From: Shinisaurus crocodilurus
Lineage: Eukaryota > Chordata > Lepidosauria > Squamata > Shinisauridae
Direction of reading: 5' to 3'
NCBI GenBank assembly: GCA_021292165.1
Contig: CM037876.1
Coordinates: forward strand, 207,722,200 to 207,786,199
Length of the DNA: 64,000 nt
Position 1 is the stretch's first letter. Every line of letters begins with the position of its first letter. Below the pieces are notes generated by a model. The model searched no databases, was not told the DNA's origin, and saw only the letters and a list, made by a program, of their open reading frames with translations. This document shows positions 21,430 through 32,059 of the stretch, piece after piece. The position numbers and the translations under genes were made by a program.

Positions 21430-22020
21430 ACTTTGGTGTCTACCTGTTGTGCCTATGGATCTTAGGCTGCATCTTATTCAGCAAAAAAATATTTGTTTCA
21501 TGTCTATTGCACACCGCAACATCTCTTTAATAAGGGATTGTCTAATTCAGCTAATTGCTGGCGGTGCAATACAGCTAATGCTTCTTTTAAACCTATGTTT
21601 TGGCAATGTCCAGTAGTTGCTTCCTTTTGGAACGCGGTTATTACAGATACATTTTCTATGGGAACAGTCTATAATGTTCACTGATGTACGTGCTCAGTTA
21701 ATATTATTTAAATTATTTACCTGCTTCATGGAAATTAACAAATGGAAGGGGGAATGGATTATCTGTGGCCATTTGACAGCTAAAAGACTGATATTACAAA
21801 ATTGGAAGGATAAACACTCACCTCCTATAATGCAATGGATTGAGAACCTTACAATGCTTTCAATATATGAATGGGTGCCATATAGATGCCACCTTCAATG
21901 GATACTTATTTGGATATTTGGTCTGCTTTTGTTGACGCCTATGTATAATTGCTAGAAAGTTGTATGCATTTCATACAAATCCATGTACATATTTAAAAAA
22001 TGGGGGAAGTATTGAAAAAT
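21430..22020 (+). pseudogene. L1 LINE ORF2 C-terminal fragment
   Basis: Frames carry CWRCNTANASF, FWQCPVVASFW and, in a shifted frame, RLILQNWKDKHSPPIMQWIE. This order is typical of the C-terminal cysteine-containing region of vertebrate L1 ORF2 proteins. The frame is broken near 21685. The 3' end runs into gaaaaataaaagg. It has lost endonuclease, RT and ORF1, so it is dead. Confidence 0.7.
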
Positions 22021-22107
22021 AAAAGGCTAACAAGGCTGCTAGTTAGTACAAAATTTGTCATCAAGGATATCTTGTACTGAATGTAGTTTGGCCCTTAGAT
22101 GGCTCTT

Positions 22108-22262
22108 GCAGCCAGCAGAATAGCACAGCAGACACTTTGCATCTACCAGGTCATCCTTGAGATATCCATTTGAGGCATCTCAGGAGAAGACCTCTGCCAG
22201 AAACCTGAGAGACCTGCAGCCAGTCAGAGTAAATACACTACTGGCCTAAACGAACCAATGTT
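22108..22262 (+). mobile_element. tRNA-headed SINE body fragment
   Basis: The phrases caggagaagacctctgccag, cctgagagacctgcagccag and tcagagtaaatacactactg belong to the same SINE as the better copy on the minus strand at 60466-60690. The head is diverged. Confidence 0.5.
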
Positions 22263-22300
22263 ATTACACAACTCTGGAGCGAGGGATAATCCATGTACAT

Positions 22301-22560
22301 TAGGGGCACTGAACCTCTTTCAGCCTGAGCACTCCTGGGGGCTGCATTCCAGTTCTGTGAGGGGCCAAAAGCAAAAGGGGTGGGACTAAAGGCAAAGGGG
22401 CATGGCCAAAAAAACAGCTTACCTTAGCTTAAAGCTCTTACTGCTAGTAACTATACCTTAGGAGAGACATGTCAACCTTTTAGAATGGGGAAAAACTGCA
22501 CAAAACCCAGGAAACCACTAAATGATTTCGGCCAGAGGCTTGAGGTTCTGCATCCCTGAT
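22301..22560. repeat. Diverged hAT-like element (tentative)
   Basis: Left ggggcactgaacctctttc and right cttgaggttctgcatccctg are approximately inverted (CAGGGATGCAGAACCTC). No target duplication could be confirmed. Confidence 0.4.
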
Positions 22561-22699
22561 ATATGTGTTCACTTCCCACACTCTTCAGTGTAATTTTTAA
22601 AAATAAAAGCCATGGGTGGGTATCATAAATTGATTTGAGCAAGAATATATCTGGTAGGCACCCTATCTGGGTCTCCTCTCTCAAGCCAGCACCCTAGCT

Positions 22700-22832
22700 A
22701 AGCCTTCATTATCCTGGTCCCCTCTAGATGATCTGGAGCAACTCCCATCAACACCAGCCAGCATGGCCAGTGGTCAGAATACTGGGAGTTATAGTTCAAA
22801 ACATCTGAAGGGATCCAAGTTGAGGAAGGCTG
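22700..22832. mobile_element. hAT MITE, CAGCCTTCC type
   Basis: Left aagccttcattatcctgg, right aagttgaggaaggctg. Flanking 8-mers ccctagct (22692-22699) and ccctagcc (22833-22840) match at 7 of 8. Confidence 0.75.
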
Positions 22833-22840
22833 CCCTAGCC

Positions 22841-23348
22841 AATCTTGTAAGCCAACTCTTCCATCCGCTGCCTTTGAAACCACGGAATAACTGGTGGGAA
22901 CATCTGCGCTTTTGTGTCAAAATATTGCAGGATAAGCATACGGCAGCAGTGCAAAGTCGATATTCTCCATGCACTTATGCATCTTGACAAAAGATATGTC
23001 CTAGTTCTGATGAGTCCCCAGAATTAGCAGCAAGACAGTATGAAGGGATAATGGTTTTCAGCAACGGTTCCTCTCCAATTGGTTAGGTAGGCAGGGTAAT
23101 CCCTTTGCAGTGCCTTTCACCTGGCAGCTGCAATGAAACCCCAAGGCAGTGGCTACGGAGCAAGGATAGAATTAAGCATCAAATATTTACTAAAGAGATA
23201 CTCTCTAGGTCTGTGTGTACTGGTGCATTGTTTTCTATTTTCTAGCAAAGAGGCCTTCAGGCGTCTCTATTCCTGGTCTGTGTTCTAAACAATTTTTAAA
23301 GCCCTCATATAGGGAATCTGCTTTCCTTCCATTTTTGTTATTAAAAGG
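22841..23348. other. Intergenic stretch, nothing identified
   Basis: No gene or repeat recognised before the hAT-like element beginning at 23349. Confidence 0.4.
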
Positions 23349-24117
23349 CAGGGATGGGGACTCGGACTCGAGGACTCGACTCGTGAGTCGGACTGAGTCC
23401 CCCCTCTGACTCGACTCGGACTCGAGTCCCAATATTTTTAATGGGACTCGAGACTCGACTCGGGACTCGTCAACATCCCTGGGCCGTTGACGAGTCTTCT
23501 GGCTGTGCCAGAAGGAGTGCGATCACCGGTGAAGAGCGCATGGAAGCGAGGCGCGCCGCTGCTCGGCCACTATGGACAGCTACCAGGAGCGCAGCCCCAA
23601 CGATGTGTTGAGATTTATTTTGATTGATGTGTTGTTGTGGGGGGTTAGGGTTAGGGTCAGACATTTTGGGTTTGGCTGCCTCTGCCTGCCTGTTTGGGGT
23701 TCCCAGCCTCCTCTGCCTGCCTGGTCTCTTCTTGACCAGTTCAACAGTTGAATTGTCCAAGACAAACACCTCTGCCTGCCTGCTTTGGGGTTCCCTGCCT
23801 CCTCTGCCTGCCTGGTTATTTTGGGTTTGTCTGCCTGGTCTATTCTTGCCAAAATCAGTTGCAGAGTTTTGAAATAAAAAGGCACACTTGTGCCTAGAAT
23901 TTATTTAAGCCACACATCTGAAGTAGCCTTATTTTGTTGGGGGGAAACCCCATTGATTTTAATAGGGACTCGTGGAGTCAGTTTTGGGAGTGACTCAGGA
24001 CTCGGGACTCGTGAGTCACCATTTTGGACCAAGGACTTGGACTCGGACTCGAGACTCGGGTCCAAAGACTCGTGACTCGACTCGTGACTCGAGACCAAGG
24101 ACTCTTCAACATCCCTG
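23349..24117 (+). mobile_element. GACTCG-array hAT-like element, copy 3, different cargo
   Basis: Starts CAGGGATGGGGACTCGG, ends CAACATCCCTG, with perfect 8-bp duplication ttaaaagg (23341-23348 and 24118-24125). The arms are the same GACTCG/CGAGTC arrays as in copies 1 and 2. The interior (about 23482-23950) is unrelated to theirs. It has a telomere-like GGTTAGGGTTAGGG (23643-23656) and a duplicated CCTCTGCCTGCCTG segment (about 23675-23740 and 23768-23830). An extra internal caacatccctg occurs at 23471-23481, followed by an inverted gttgacgagtc (23486-23496). No convincing protein is encoded. Confidence 0.9.
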
Positions 24118-24125
24118 TTAAAAGG

Positions 24126-24689
24126 ATAATCATCTAAATAGCAAACAGCACACTCCACAGAAATTGATTTCGTGACAGCACCAATAAAGGCTTGTTCACA
24201 GCTCTGAAATATCTGTGTAAGAATCTATGCTTGATATTTGCAGGGTGTGTGGACACCCCACACTCTTCTTACATTTCATTTTATATTTGTCATTCAGTGT
24301 CCTGGAACTAATCTTTGTACATTTCCTGTGTGTAAGCTGGAAGCTTGCTTTTAAGTGCCTTGTGGAAGGTTTCTCTCTAGTAGAGAAGAAAAAGGGCATT
24401 TATTTATTTATTCATTCATTTACAAAAATGGAAGATTGTTCCACTGACAGCCATGAGTGAATGGAAGATTGTTATGCCTGTGGGACTTCATACCTTTAAG
24501 ACAGAAGCAATAACCAGCTTATATTGGAAGCTGAACGCTATATACCTGGAAGAGAACTACCGTATATGTTTTTACAATTTCAAGCTCTTCCCCGAAGCGC
24601 CCTCACAGGAAAGAGATGCTCTGCCTTGGTGCAGAAAGGTGAAATTAAAGGTTCTTTTAAAACACACACATGCACACATGAAAAGAACT
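24126..24689. other. Intergenic stretch, nothing identified
   Basis: Short AAAT/ATTC repeats near 24400. No gene recognised. Confidence 0.4.
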
Positions 24690-25290
24690 TAACTGGCTGC
24701 CAGTTCATTTCTGAGCCAAATTCAGTGTGTTGGTGTTGACCTTCAAGGTCCTCAGTAGCTTGGATCCCAGGTCCCTAAATTTATTTATTTATTATATTTA
24801 TACCCCGCCTTTTTTCCTGCAAGGAACCCAAGGCGGCTTACATAATCCTCCTCCTCCTCCTCCTCTCCATTTTATCCTCACAACAACCCTGTGAGGTAGG
24901 TTAGGCTGAGAGTCAGTGACTGGCCCAAAGTCACCCAGTGAGTTTCATGGCCAAGCGGGGACTAGAACCCGGATCTCCTGAGTCCCAGTCCAACACTCTA
25001 ACCACTACGCCACTCTGGCTAAAGAATGTCTAATTCCATACTAACCTGCCTGGGTCTTAAGGTCATCTGCCGATACCCTTCTTCAGGGCTGCCCTCCCAC
25101 ACCAAAGGTGAGGTGAGGGGATGACTAGGAAGAATGTGTTTTTGGCTGTGGGGCTCCACTTGTGGAACTCCCTCCCCCAAGAAGTCCACCAGGCACCTAC
25201 TCTGTCATCCTTTAGGCATCAGGGGAAAACCTTCTTGTATTCCCAGGAGGATTTTAGATCTCAGTCTATTGTTTTGATTAGTGTTGTCCA
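24690..25290 (+). pseudogene. L2-type LINE ORF2 C terminus, split by a SINE
   Basis: Left part (24690-24775) encodes an LTGCQFISEPNSVCW-like segment, comparable to LHWLPV-region peptides of L2. The right part (25021-25290) encodes KNVFLAVGLHLWNSLPQEV, then HQGKTFLYSQ, the conserved L2 C terminus. The Sauria-type SINE at 24778-25020 lies between them, with a possible short ctaaa duplication. Confidence 0.65.
24778..25020 (-). mobile_element. Sauria-type SINE, near full length
   Basis: On the minus strand the element starts AGCCAGAGTGGCGTAGTGG. An A-box-like TGGCGTAGTGG (25003-25013) and a B-box-like GGTTCTAGTCCC (24958-24969) mark a tRNA-derived pol III promoter. The core GTGACTTTGGGCCAGTCAC follows, then a tail with CCTTGGGTTCCTTGCAGG and GGCGGGGTATAAATATAAT, ending in AAATAAATAAA. 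This head, core and RTE-like tail order is what is known for squamate Sauria SINEs. Confidence 0.85.
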
Positions 25291-25299
25291 CGAAATGGT

Positions 25300-25860
25300 T
25301 GTTCAGGAAAGCGTAGATCATCTCTCCCCCCACCCTCCTACACATGTCATCCTGAAGCAGCTTCAATTTACAAAAAGTGGCTGTTAGGGCTTGATAGAGC
25401 ACAGGGGAGAGGTGCCCAACTGCCAGCCACTTCTCTGCTCCAAACTGCTCCCTCACCCACCCAGCATGTAATGTTTCTAAACTGTTTTGTCTAGAATGAC
25501 CTGTCTTTGTTTTGTATCTCTCATTTACAGAAACGAATATATCAACCATTCTCTGTTCCAGATTATATGCATTTTGAGCGTGAATACATATATCACAGTA
25601 CAATAAGTATCTTTAATTAGCACCAGGGAACAATGACCAATTATGACAAACTACTATATTCCGAACAGAGGAAAAGTACCCCGCTACAGTGACTGTGATC
25701 TGGCACACCTGTGGGAATGCCCCCAAAAGGCAGATATTTGGAATTTTATTATCAAATACACCTTCTCAGGTTAATCCTTTTTTTACAGTAACCCATCTGG
25801 TCAAAAATGGCTTGTTCTTATGTAGTGTAAGTTCAGAATCATTAAAGAGATAAAACCAGC
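25300..25860. other. Intergenic stretch, nothing identified
   Basis: No recognised element. The 132-codon minus-strand open frame at 25205-25603 partly overlaps the L2 fragment and is unsupported. Confidence 0.4.
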
Positions 25861-25867
25861 CTCTAAA

Positions 25868-25991
25868 GGCACAGTCCTATGCATATTTAGACAGAAAAAA
25901 GGCCTACAACTCCCAGCATGCCTCAGCCAGCCATGCTGGGAATGGTAGGCCATTTTTCTGTCTAAATATGCATAGGATCGTGCCATAAGTT
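25868..25991. mobile_element. GTTTAGACAG palindromic MITE, full copy
   Basis: Left ggcacagtcctatgcatatt and right aatatgcataggatcgtgcc are almost exact inverted copies. TAA occurs just outside each end, suggesting a 3-bp target duplication. Confidence 0.75.
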
Positions 25992-26989
25992 AATTTGTGA
26001 TTGGCTACCTAGGCCACTTGCATCAGAAATGGAGCCTCTCACAATTGGTCCAAACAACAATCCATCTGCATTAAGAGGCCAGCTTTTACTGGTCTCACAT
26101 TCCCATAAATAGGTGTAGCATCATTGCGATATTCAATTTTTCTAGAACCATCCAAATTATGAGTCCAAAAAAACACTTATGCTCTCTCTCAGACCATCTT
26201 TCCTTCAATGAACTCTGAAAGTACTCTGAAACCTAAGATTCTATTGGGTCATTCCATGTAAAATCAACCAAGAAAAATTTGCCTCACCATCTGTGATTTT
26301 TAAAAAAAACTGGCATACTGGTAGACCAGCATGAGAAATGAACATACACCAAGTTATAGGTCATTATACCTCACGGTTCAAAAGTACAGTATGCTCAAAA
26401 AATGCCCAAAACACGATTTTTCAGCGTTTGTGACTACACAAAAAGTATCATAACTTCCTTCAGAATTGACCTAGAAAGTAAATCATGGTGTCATATGAAA
26501 GGTCTCAAACTACCCTTTTATTTGATATTTAACATGAAGCATGCATGTGAAATAAAATATTCAAGGTCATAGTTTCTTTAATTTGACCTTGAATACCAAA
26601 AAAAACCAAATGTTTTTTTTTTTTGCTGATTTTTTTCTTCAGATAACCCATGTTTACCTTGAGTATATGTACCGATTTCCAGAACGGGGTTCCAAACAGT
26701 TCAGAAGATGTGAATGTTCTTATACATGCACAGTACCTCCCTACAATAACTTCACCCCATTATACACACTTAAAACAGAATTTTTTTAGAGGGAAATTAA
26801 ACTTAAGCCCGCCCCCTCCCTTCCGGAGCCTTCAGGCTGAAACCAAACCAGGCATGGGTAGGCCTCAAACCTTCACAGAGATATATCTCTTTGGATGTCT
26901 ACATTAAATCAAGCTTTATTCACAGATTCTGATAAGAAAGAAAAAGGCAGGCCTGAAGCCGTGACAAGTGCCGACCCCACTTCTGCTGC

Positions 26990-27790
26990 AATGTGTTCAT
27001 GACTTTTCAAATTGTTGAATTCCTGCACACCATTTCTACAGGTAGCATAACTAAGATCTATTATTTCCCTGATGGTGCAGCAGCACAGTATAAAAACGGT
27101 AAAAACTTCAACAACTTAAGTAAGCATAAGTCAGATTTCGGTATCGATGCAGAATGGCACTTCTTTGCCACATCGTATGGAAAAGGGCCTTGTGATGGTT
27201 TGGGTGGCACTGTGAAAAAGTTAGCAGCTCGAGCAAGTTTGCAGCATCCGTGGGAAAAACAAATCATGACCCCTCGTCAGCTCTTTGATTGGGCAAAGGA
27301 GAACATCACACAGGTTGCATTTCAATACACCACAAGTAAAGATTATGAACTGGAAGAAAAGCTTCTGAAATGTCGCTTCGGGAATTCAAGATGATTCCTG
27401 GGACACAGAAAATTCATGCTGTAATTCCATTAACAAAACACACTGTTGCTACTAAAAGATACTAATTTCAATGCGAATCCAGAAAAGAGACAGTGACTAT
27501 TAAAGAAGGAGAACTGGAATTGCAAGAAATACGAGGATTTGTTACATGTGTTTATATCTCACAATGGTGGTTAGGTTGTGTTTTACAAACAGATGATCAA
27601 AGAGCAGAAGTGTTAGTGAGCTTTCTTCATCCAGCTGGACCAGCAAAATCATTTATGTATCCAGATAACAAGATGTCCTATGGATACCATCTTCAGATGT
27701 TTTGGCAAAAGCTGATCCTTGTTGCCCAACAGGGCATTTCTATACACTAACAGACAAAGAGTGTCAAGCAGCAACTTCAAGACTACTGTT
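26990..27790 (+). pseudogene. Decayed transposase of the 26.2-29.1 kb transposon
   Basis: The first open piece (26993-27394, 133 codons; first codon not a trusted start) contains YYFPDGAAAQYKN, where the Asp is a likely catalytic residue. It continues with EWHFFATSYGKGPCDGLGG, holding a second Asp, and TVKKLAARASLQHPW. The second piece (27493-27750) carries EIRGFVTCVYISQWWLGCV and VSFLHPAGPAKSF. After another frameshift come the residues PCCPTGHFYTLTDKECQAA. I recall proteins with this order as transposase-like proteins in invertebrates such as cnidarians. At least two frameshifts and loss of the N-terminal part make it non-functional. Confidence 0.75.
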
Positions 27791-28251
27791 ATGAAAAGCT
27801 CCTTAATTTAAGACTTGTTAGCAAGTAATATTTGAACTGCATAAAATCTGATCAGTATATATAAAAGTAAAATGGGAAATCTCATCTATGCACAATAATG
27901 GCTTTTCAAGCCCACATCTAAGTAAATACGGTCTTGGAAAATAACTATGCTAGTAAGAGTCCCATTTTGAAATCAAGTACATGTTTCCAGGGAAGTTAAA
28001 CATTATTTAAAACAAAAGGAGTGTTTTGTCATTATTCAAGGTCAAACTTCTGTATATTTATTTGAAAAAAATAAAATGAACATGTTTTCCCCAAGCATAC
28101 TGGTGAGTACCTTTTTTAAAGTACATATTTTAAACCTCATTCTTCTGAAAACAATAGGCCCTGCAACTTATTTTTTAATAAGCAGAACAAGTTCACCAAA
28201 TCTTAAGCAATTTGCTTTCAGTTGGAAATATTCTTTGATTGAGGGGATTGT

Positions 28252-28441
28252 CACCTGTAGGCTCAGTTTTATTGGCTTTTGTATTGTTATTTTAAACTGT
28301 GTTTTTAAATTTGGTTTTTAATTTTTTAAACTGTTTTGTATGTTTTAATGTTGTTTTTATGTATAGAGTGTTGTGAACCGCCCAGAGAGCTTCGGCTATG
28401 GGGCGGTATATAAATGAAATAAATGAAATAAATGAAATGAT
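28252..28441 (+). mobile_element. L2-type LINE 3' end inside the DDE transposon
   Basis: Ends with gtgaaccgcccagagagctt, cggctatggggcggtata and an (AAATG)n-like tail, the standard squamate L2 3' terminus. It inserted after the transposon did. Confidence 0.8.
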
Positions 28442-29140
28442 TGATTTCATACCAGAATGACCACCCAGAGGAAGTAACCTTATTCTACACAAAATGTCAG
28501 AAGTATGCTATTGTGAAGAAGAATACCTAATTCAGAGCTGCACAATTATGACAGGGTAGCTTGTACTTGTGCACAATGTTTTATTCAAAACCTAAGTGAT
28601 AATGCATATTTTCTTAAGATACATACAGTGAGATAGCAATTCATGTGAACTATAACACATACACACAGAGCGCCCCAAAAGATGTAACTCGTTTTCTGTT
28701 AAGAACCCCATTTTGAAAATTGGTACATGTATTAAGCACTGTCAGATGAAATACTAAAACAAAAATCATGGAGAATTTTTTTTTAGTTTTTGCAGAATTC
28801 AAGGTCAAATTTTACTATTAAATATATATTTATTCCAAAAAACCACTTATGTTACATATCAAATGAAAGAGCATTTCAAAGGCTTTCCATCAACACTATG
28901 ATTAACTTTCTAGGTTCTGTAGAACTGGGATTACTGTAATTTTAATGTTGTCCGACACACAAAAATTAACATTTTTCTTCATATTTTTGATTGCCATATC
29001 TCCAAAAGATTTTGTCCCAGAAGTCTAATTTTTGGAGCAGCTTATTTTCTCAGCAGACCCAACAAGTTCACCAAGTTTTTTTCAAAATCGGTGACGGTCA
29101 GGTAAATTCATTGGTTGATTTTACATGGAATGACCCTATT

Positions 29141-29743
29141 CAAGCCAGTAAGTTAGATTATTTTATTAATTTTTCATTTGCATATCTGTGTGACTTTTGC
29201 CTTCCCTTTTTCTTCTGTTCTTCCCCTTTTCCCAAATAAACTTTTCTTGCCTTCATTGGTTCACAAAGGTATTTCTCTGGAATTTCTTACTAAAATCTTC
29301 TCCATGTGCTAAGATTACATGGCTTTAATTTACTGCTTGTGTTCGAAGGACAGTTCGCAAGATCCTATAAGACTGGGTATCTTCTGAGCTTTGGGAAAAC
29401 AAATTGAATGCTCTTTACTGTTTAATATTTCTAGAGCTGTGCTTATAGGGGACATTCCTTGTCAGCTGGGATGAGAAATCATCCCCAATAGTCAGACAGC
29501 CTATTGGCTTTCAGGCTAGGATGAGTCTATGGTGGCAGCCAATTACAATTCTTTTCAGGGAACCCTTACAGAAAAGGAATCCATCAATGGGGAAAGTTTC
29601 TCTCTCCCACCACCCATATCAGTCACACAAGCATAACACCTAATCCTTTAACAAAGCATAGCACAGAACTAATTAAACTCCATACAAATATGTCCTTCTT
29701 AATCTAGTCCTAGTTATAATGGCCATTGCCGAAAAACATGCAC
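29141..29743. other. Intergenic stretch, nothing identified
   Basis: No gene or named repeat recognised. Confidence 0.4.
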
Positions 29744-29744
29744 T

Positions 29745-29918
29745 TTTCATAGATTTCATAGATCATAAGAGTTGGAAGGAGCCTACAAGGCTATCGAGTC
29801 CAACCCCCTGCTCAATGCAGGAAACTAGAGGAGGGGTCTCCCATCCAAGTAATAACCAGGCCTGACCCTGCTTAGCTTTCCATGCTCAGACAAGCTGAGC
29901 CAGCGTGAGCCACAGGCC
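29745..29918 (-). mobile_element. 5S-rRNA-headed SINE, copy 3, near full length
   Basis: On the minus strand: ggcctgtggctcacgctgg, gctcagcttgtctgagcatg, aaagctaagcagggtcaggc, ttattacttggatgggagac, then the CR1-like tail ending ctatgaaatctatgaaaag. It is very similar to copy 1, so this subfamily was recently active compared with the MITEs. Confidence 0.85.
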
Positions 29919-31337
29919 TTAAATCTCTCCCGCTGAAATTAATGGGACTTAAAACTGCTTAACTTTCCTGTGATAGTGCAGCTGGAATAAACAAAGCAAA
30001 AGACACATACATGCATAACAAATAATTAATGACAAAACATGGTTCCACTAACAGCAGAATATGGAATTTGCAGAAATTCTGCATTCATAACCACATTCTA
30101 AGCCGTACAACTTACAATAACTATAGTCTTTTGCATACATTAAAAAAAGCCATTTAAAAGATACATTAACATTCATGTCAAATGTATAAATAAATAGCAT
30201 AGCGAGCTTTATATTTGTGGCTTGACACACAGCAGCACTGAATGAGTAGCAGCATCCCTACTGCCTTCTCTGGCACATCAGGTATCTCACTTCAAGCCAT
30301 AAGAGTCATTCAAAGATTTGACTGCAGCATTTAGCGTACACTATGGAATCCTCACTATTGCCTGCTGGTGAGCTGCTGTCAACTCAGTGAAATCAGATCA
30401 GATAATCTGCAGACTCAAAACAGGAAAAAAAAAATAGAAGTAAACAGGAAAATCTACAGGCAAAATGGTCCAAAATCTCCATGCTGGCTTCTGAAAACAG
30501 CATCTTGGAGCCAAACTAGATGTAATGCAACGCTAAACACACAACTTGAAGGGGCGTGGGTTTTTGGGGTTTTTTTGTTTGTTTTGTTGTTTTTTTTGCT
30601 AATAGCTGCTGTGAGGGGGTGGGGGATTTTTGCCAGGGGGGTTAATCCTGTCTTTCCCTGCTGTGGTCCCAGCAAAAAATCACCCACTTCCTCCCTTCCA
30701 GGACTAATAGCCAGCACCCTTGTGGGTGGATTTTCATTGGGACTATGACAGCAGAGGAAAGCTTTAATCCTTTCTCCTTGTGGACCTGACAAAAATCCCC
30801 TCACTTGCAGTGGCTATTAAGAATCAAAAAGGCCACTACAGCACTTCAAAGGATGCATTTAGGGTCATAAGTCAGTTTGGTCCTTGGCCAATAGGAAGTC
30901 TCAAAGAGATCCTGAAGAGATAATGGCAGGAACTAGAAATGAGGTTTATGGTTTAGGAAAATAAAGGTACCGGTAATGCTTTCTACAGGACATTGAAGTT
31001 TTCTATTTCCTCAAGCATCCTCAAGGGAACTGAGATCAGCTAAACAGTTTCTGGCATTCCTACAGTTAGATCTAAGGTTACAATTAAGTGTGCTGCAGCG
31101 TTGAGGTTGGGGAGACCATTTTGATACAGACCATTTTCTCTTCTGAGAATAAACATCCTCACTCTGTTTTGCATGGGGATCCAGATGACATTGCTAACAA
31201 ACTACTGTATTCCAGTGTTTTCCATGTTGTCCTCCTGTATTTTTTCAGACTTGATTTGTAGAAATGTGTGTGTCTTAAAACACAATTGCACTGTCCAGTG
31301 TGGACTGGGAAAGAAAGCACTTATTAAGGCTTTTCAG
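29919..31337. other. Intergenic stretch, nothing identified
   Basis: No gene or repeat recognised. Frames at 30368-30804 on both strands overlap each other and carry no motif. Confidence 0.4.
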
Positions 31338-31347
31338 GGTTACTGTC

Positions 31348-31482
31348 CCTTTAATTAGAAGCTTCTTCCTTGGCCCTTTCTTATCAAGCAGCTTCTGCTC
31401 CTGTAATTAGTATCTTCCTGTTCCCTAGTGTGGCACTGGCATTCCTGAATTGCCCCTTAATTAGTCAGTTCCTGTTCCCTAC
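31348..31482. repeat. Degenerate tandem repeat with TTAATTAG and CTGTTCCCTA
   Basis: Three units share (t)aattag followed by a C/T-rich stretch and cctgttcccta (tttaattagaag, tgtaattagtatc, cttaattagtcag). Unit length is about 50-65 bp and divergence is high. Confidence 0.5.
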
Positions 31483-31795
31483 AGACGGGCTCAAACTGTG
31501 TTGGAGGATAAGGAAAGGAGTCGGTCCTATACTGGTTAGGATGAAGCAGAGTTTTTCCCCTTATGCGCAGCCTGGTTATCACCACATGGGTTGCTAAACC
31601 CTGCTAAAAAGGCTTTTTCAAAGAAACGGATTGTCCAAACAAGGTTTAAAACTAATAAAGGCATTTATTAGTTTTACTTAAAATTTGTTTATTCATATAT
31701 GCAGGATGCATATAGGTAGATTAGAGCCTTTGGTGTTAAGAGGCTGCTTCATTGGAGATCACTGGCTGGAAGCCAGCTCAGACCGTGTGTCCATC

Positions 31796-31800
<5 letters not shown>

Positions 31801-31834
<34 letters not shown>
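31801..31834. repeat. (AG)n microsatellite
   Basis: Uninterrupted GA run. It inflates the open frame at 31685-31927, which is not a gene. Confidence 0.95.
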
Positions 31835-31838
<4 letters not shown>

Positions 31839-32005
31839 GCCACAGAGAGGCCAGAAGTAGGGAGGAAGGGTTAGAAAACATATACCCTGGGGATTGTCCA
31901 ATTAACCCTTTCTCCCACTCTAACTAGTGGTTACATTACCCCATTGATTTAAGCAGGTAATATTACAATTTCCATCAAATTGTTCATTAACTGTTTGCAG
32001 ACAGA

Positions 32006-32059
32006 ACAATTGCTCATTAATTTTATTTTTTATTATCACTGTTGTGAAATTGTAGACAA
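32006..32059 (+). repeat. 54-bp exact direct repeat, unit 1
   Basis: The AT-rich unit starting acaattgctcattaatttta is repeated without a mismatch at 32720-32773, 714 bp away in the same orientation. Confidence 0.9.

Larger units (their letters stand above)
26246..29136 (+). mobile_element. 2.9-kb DDE-type DNA transposon with 4-bp target duplication
   Basis: The left end gggtcattccatgtaaaatc and right end gattttacatggaatgaccc are perfect inverted repeats, extending with ggttgatt/aatcaacc. The 4-mer tatt flanks both ends (26242-26245 and 29137-29140). A decayed transposase lies at 26990-27790. An L2 3' end has inserted at 28252-28441. The 4-bp duplication and transposase style are not those of hAT or Tc1/mariner. 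Sola-like or another 4-bp-duplicating superfamily is possible, but I cannot settle which. Confidence 0.85.

Noticed and set aside
23640..23660. Interstitial telomere
   Set aside because: Only about two TTAGGG units; too short to call a telomeric array.
24955..25020. Possible tRNA gene
   Set aside because: A- and B-box-like motifs are present, but no cloverleaf fits and the element continues as a Sauria-type SINE.
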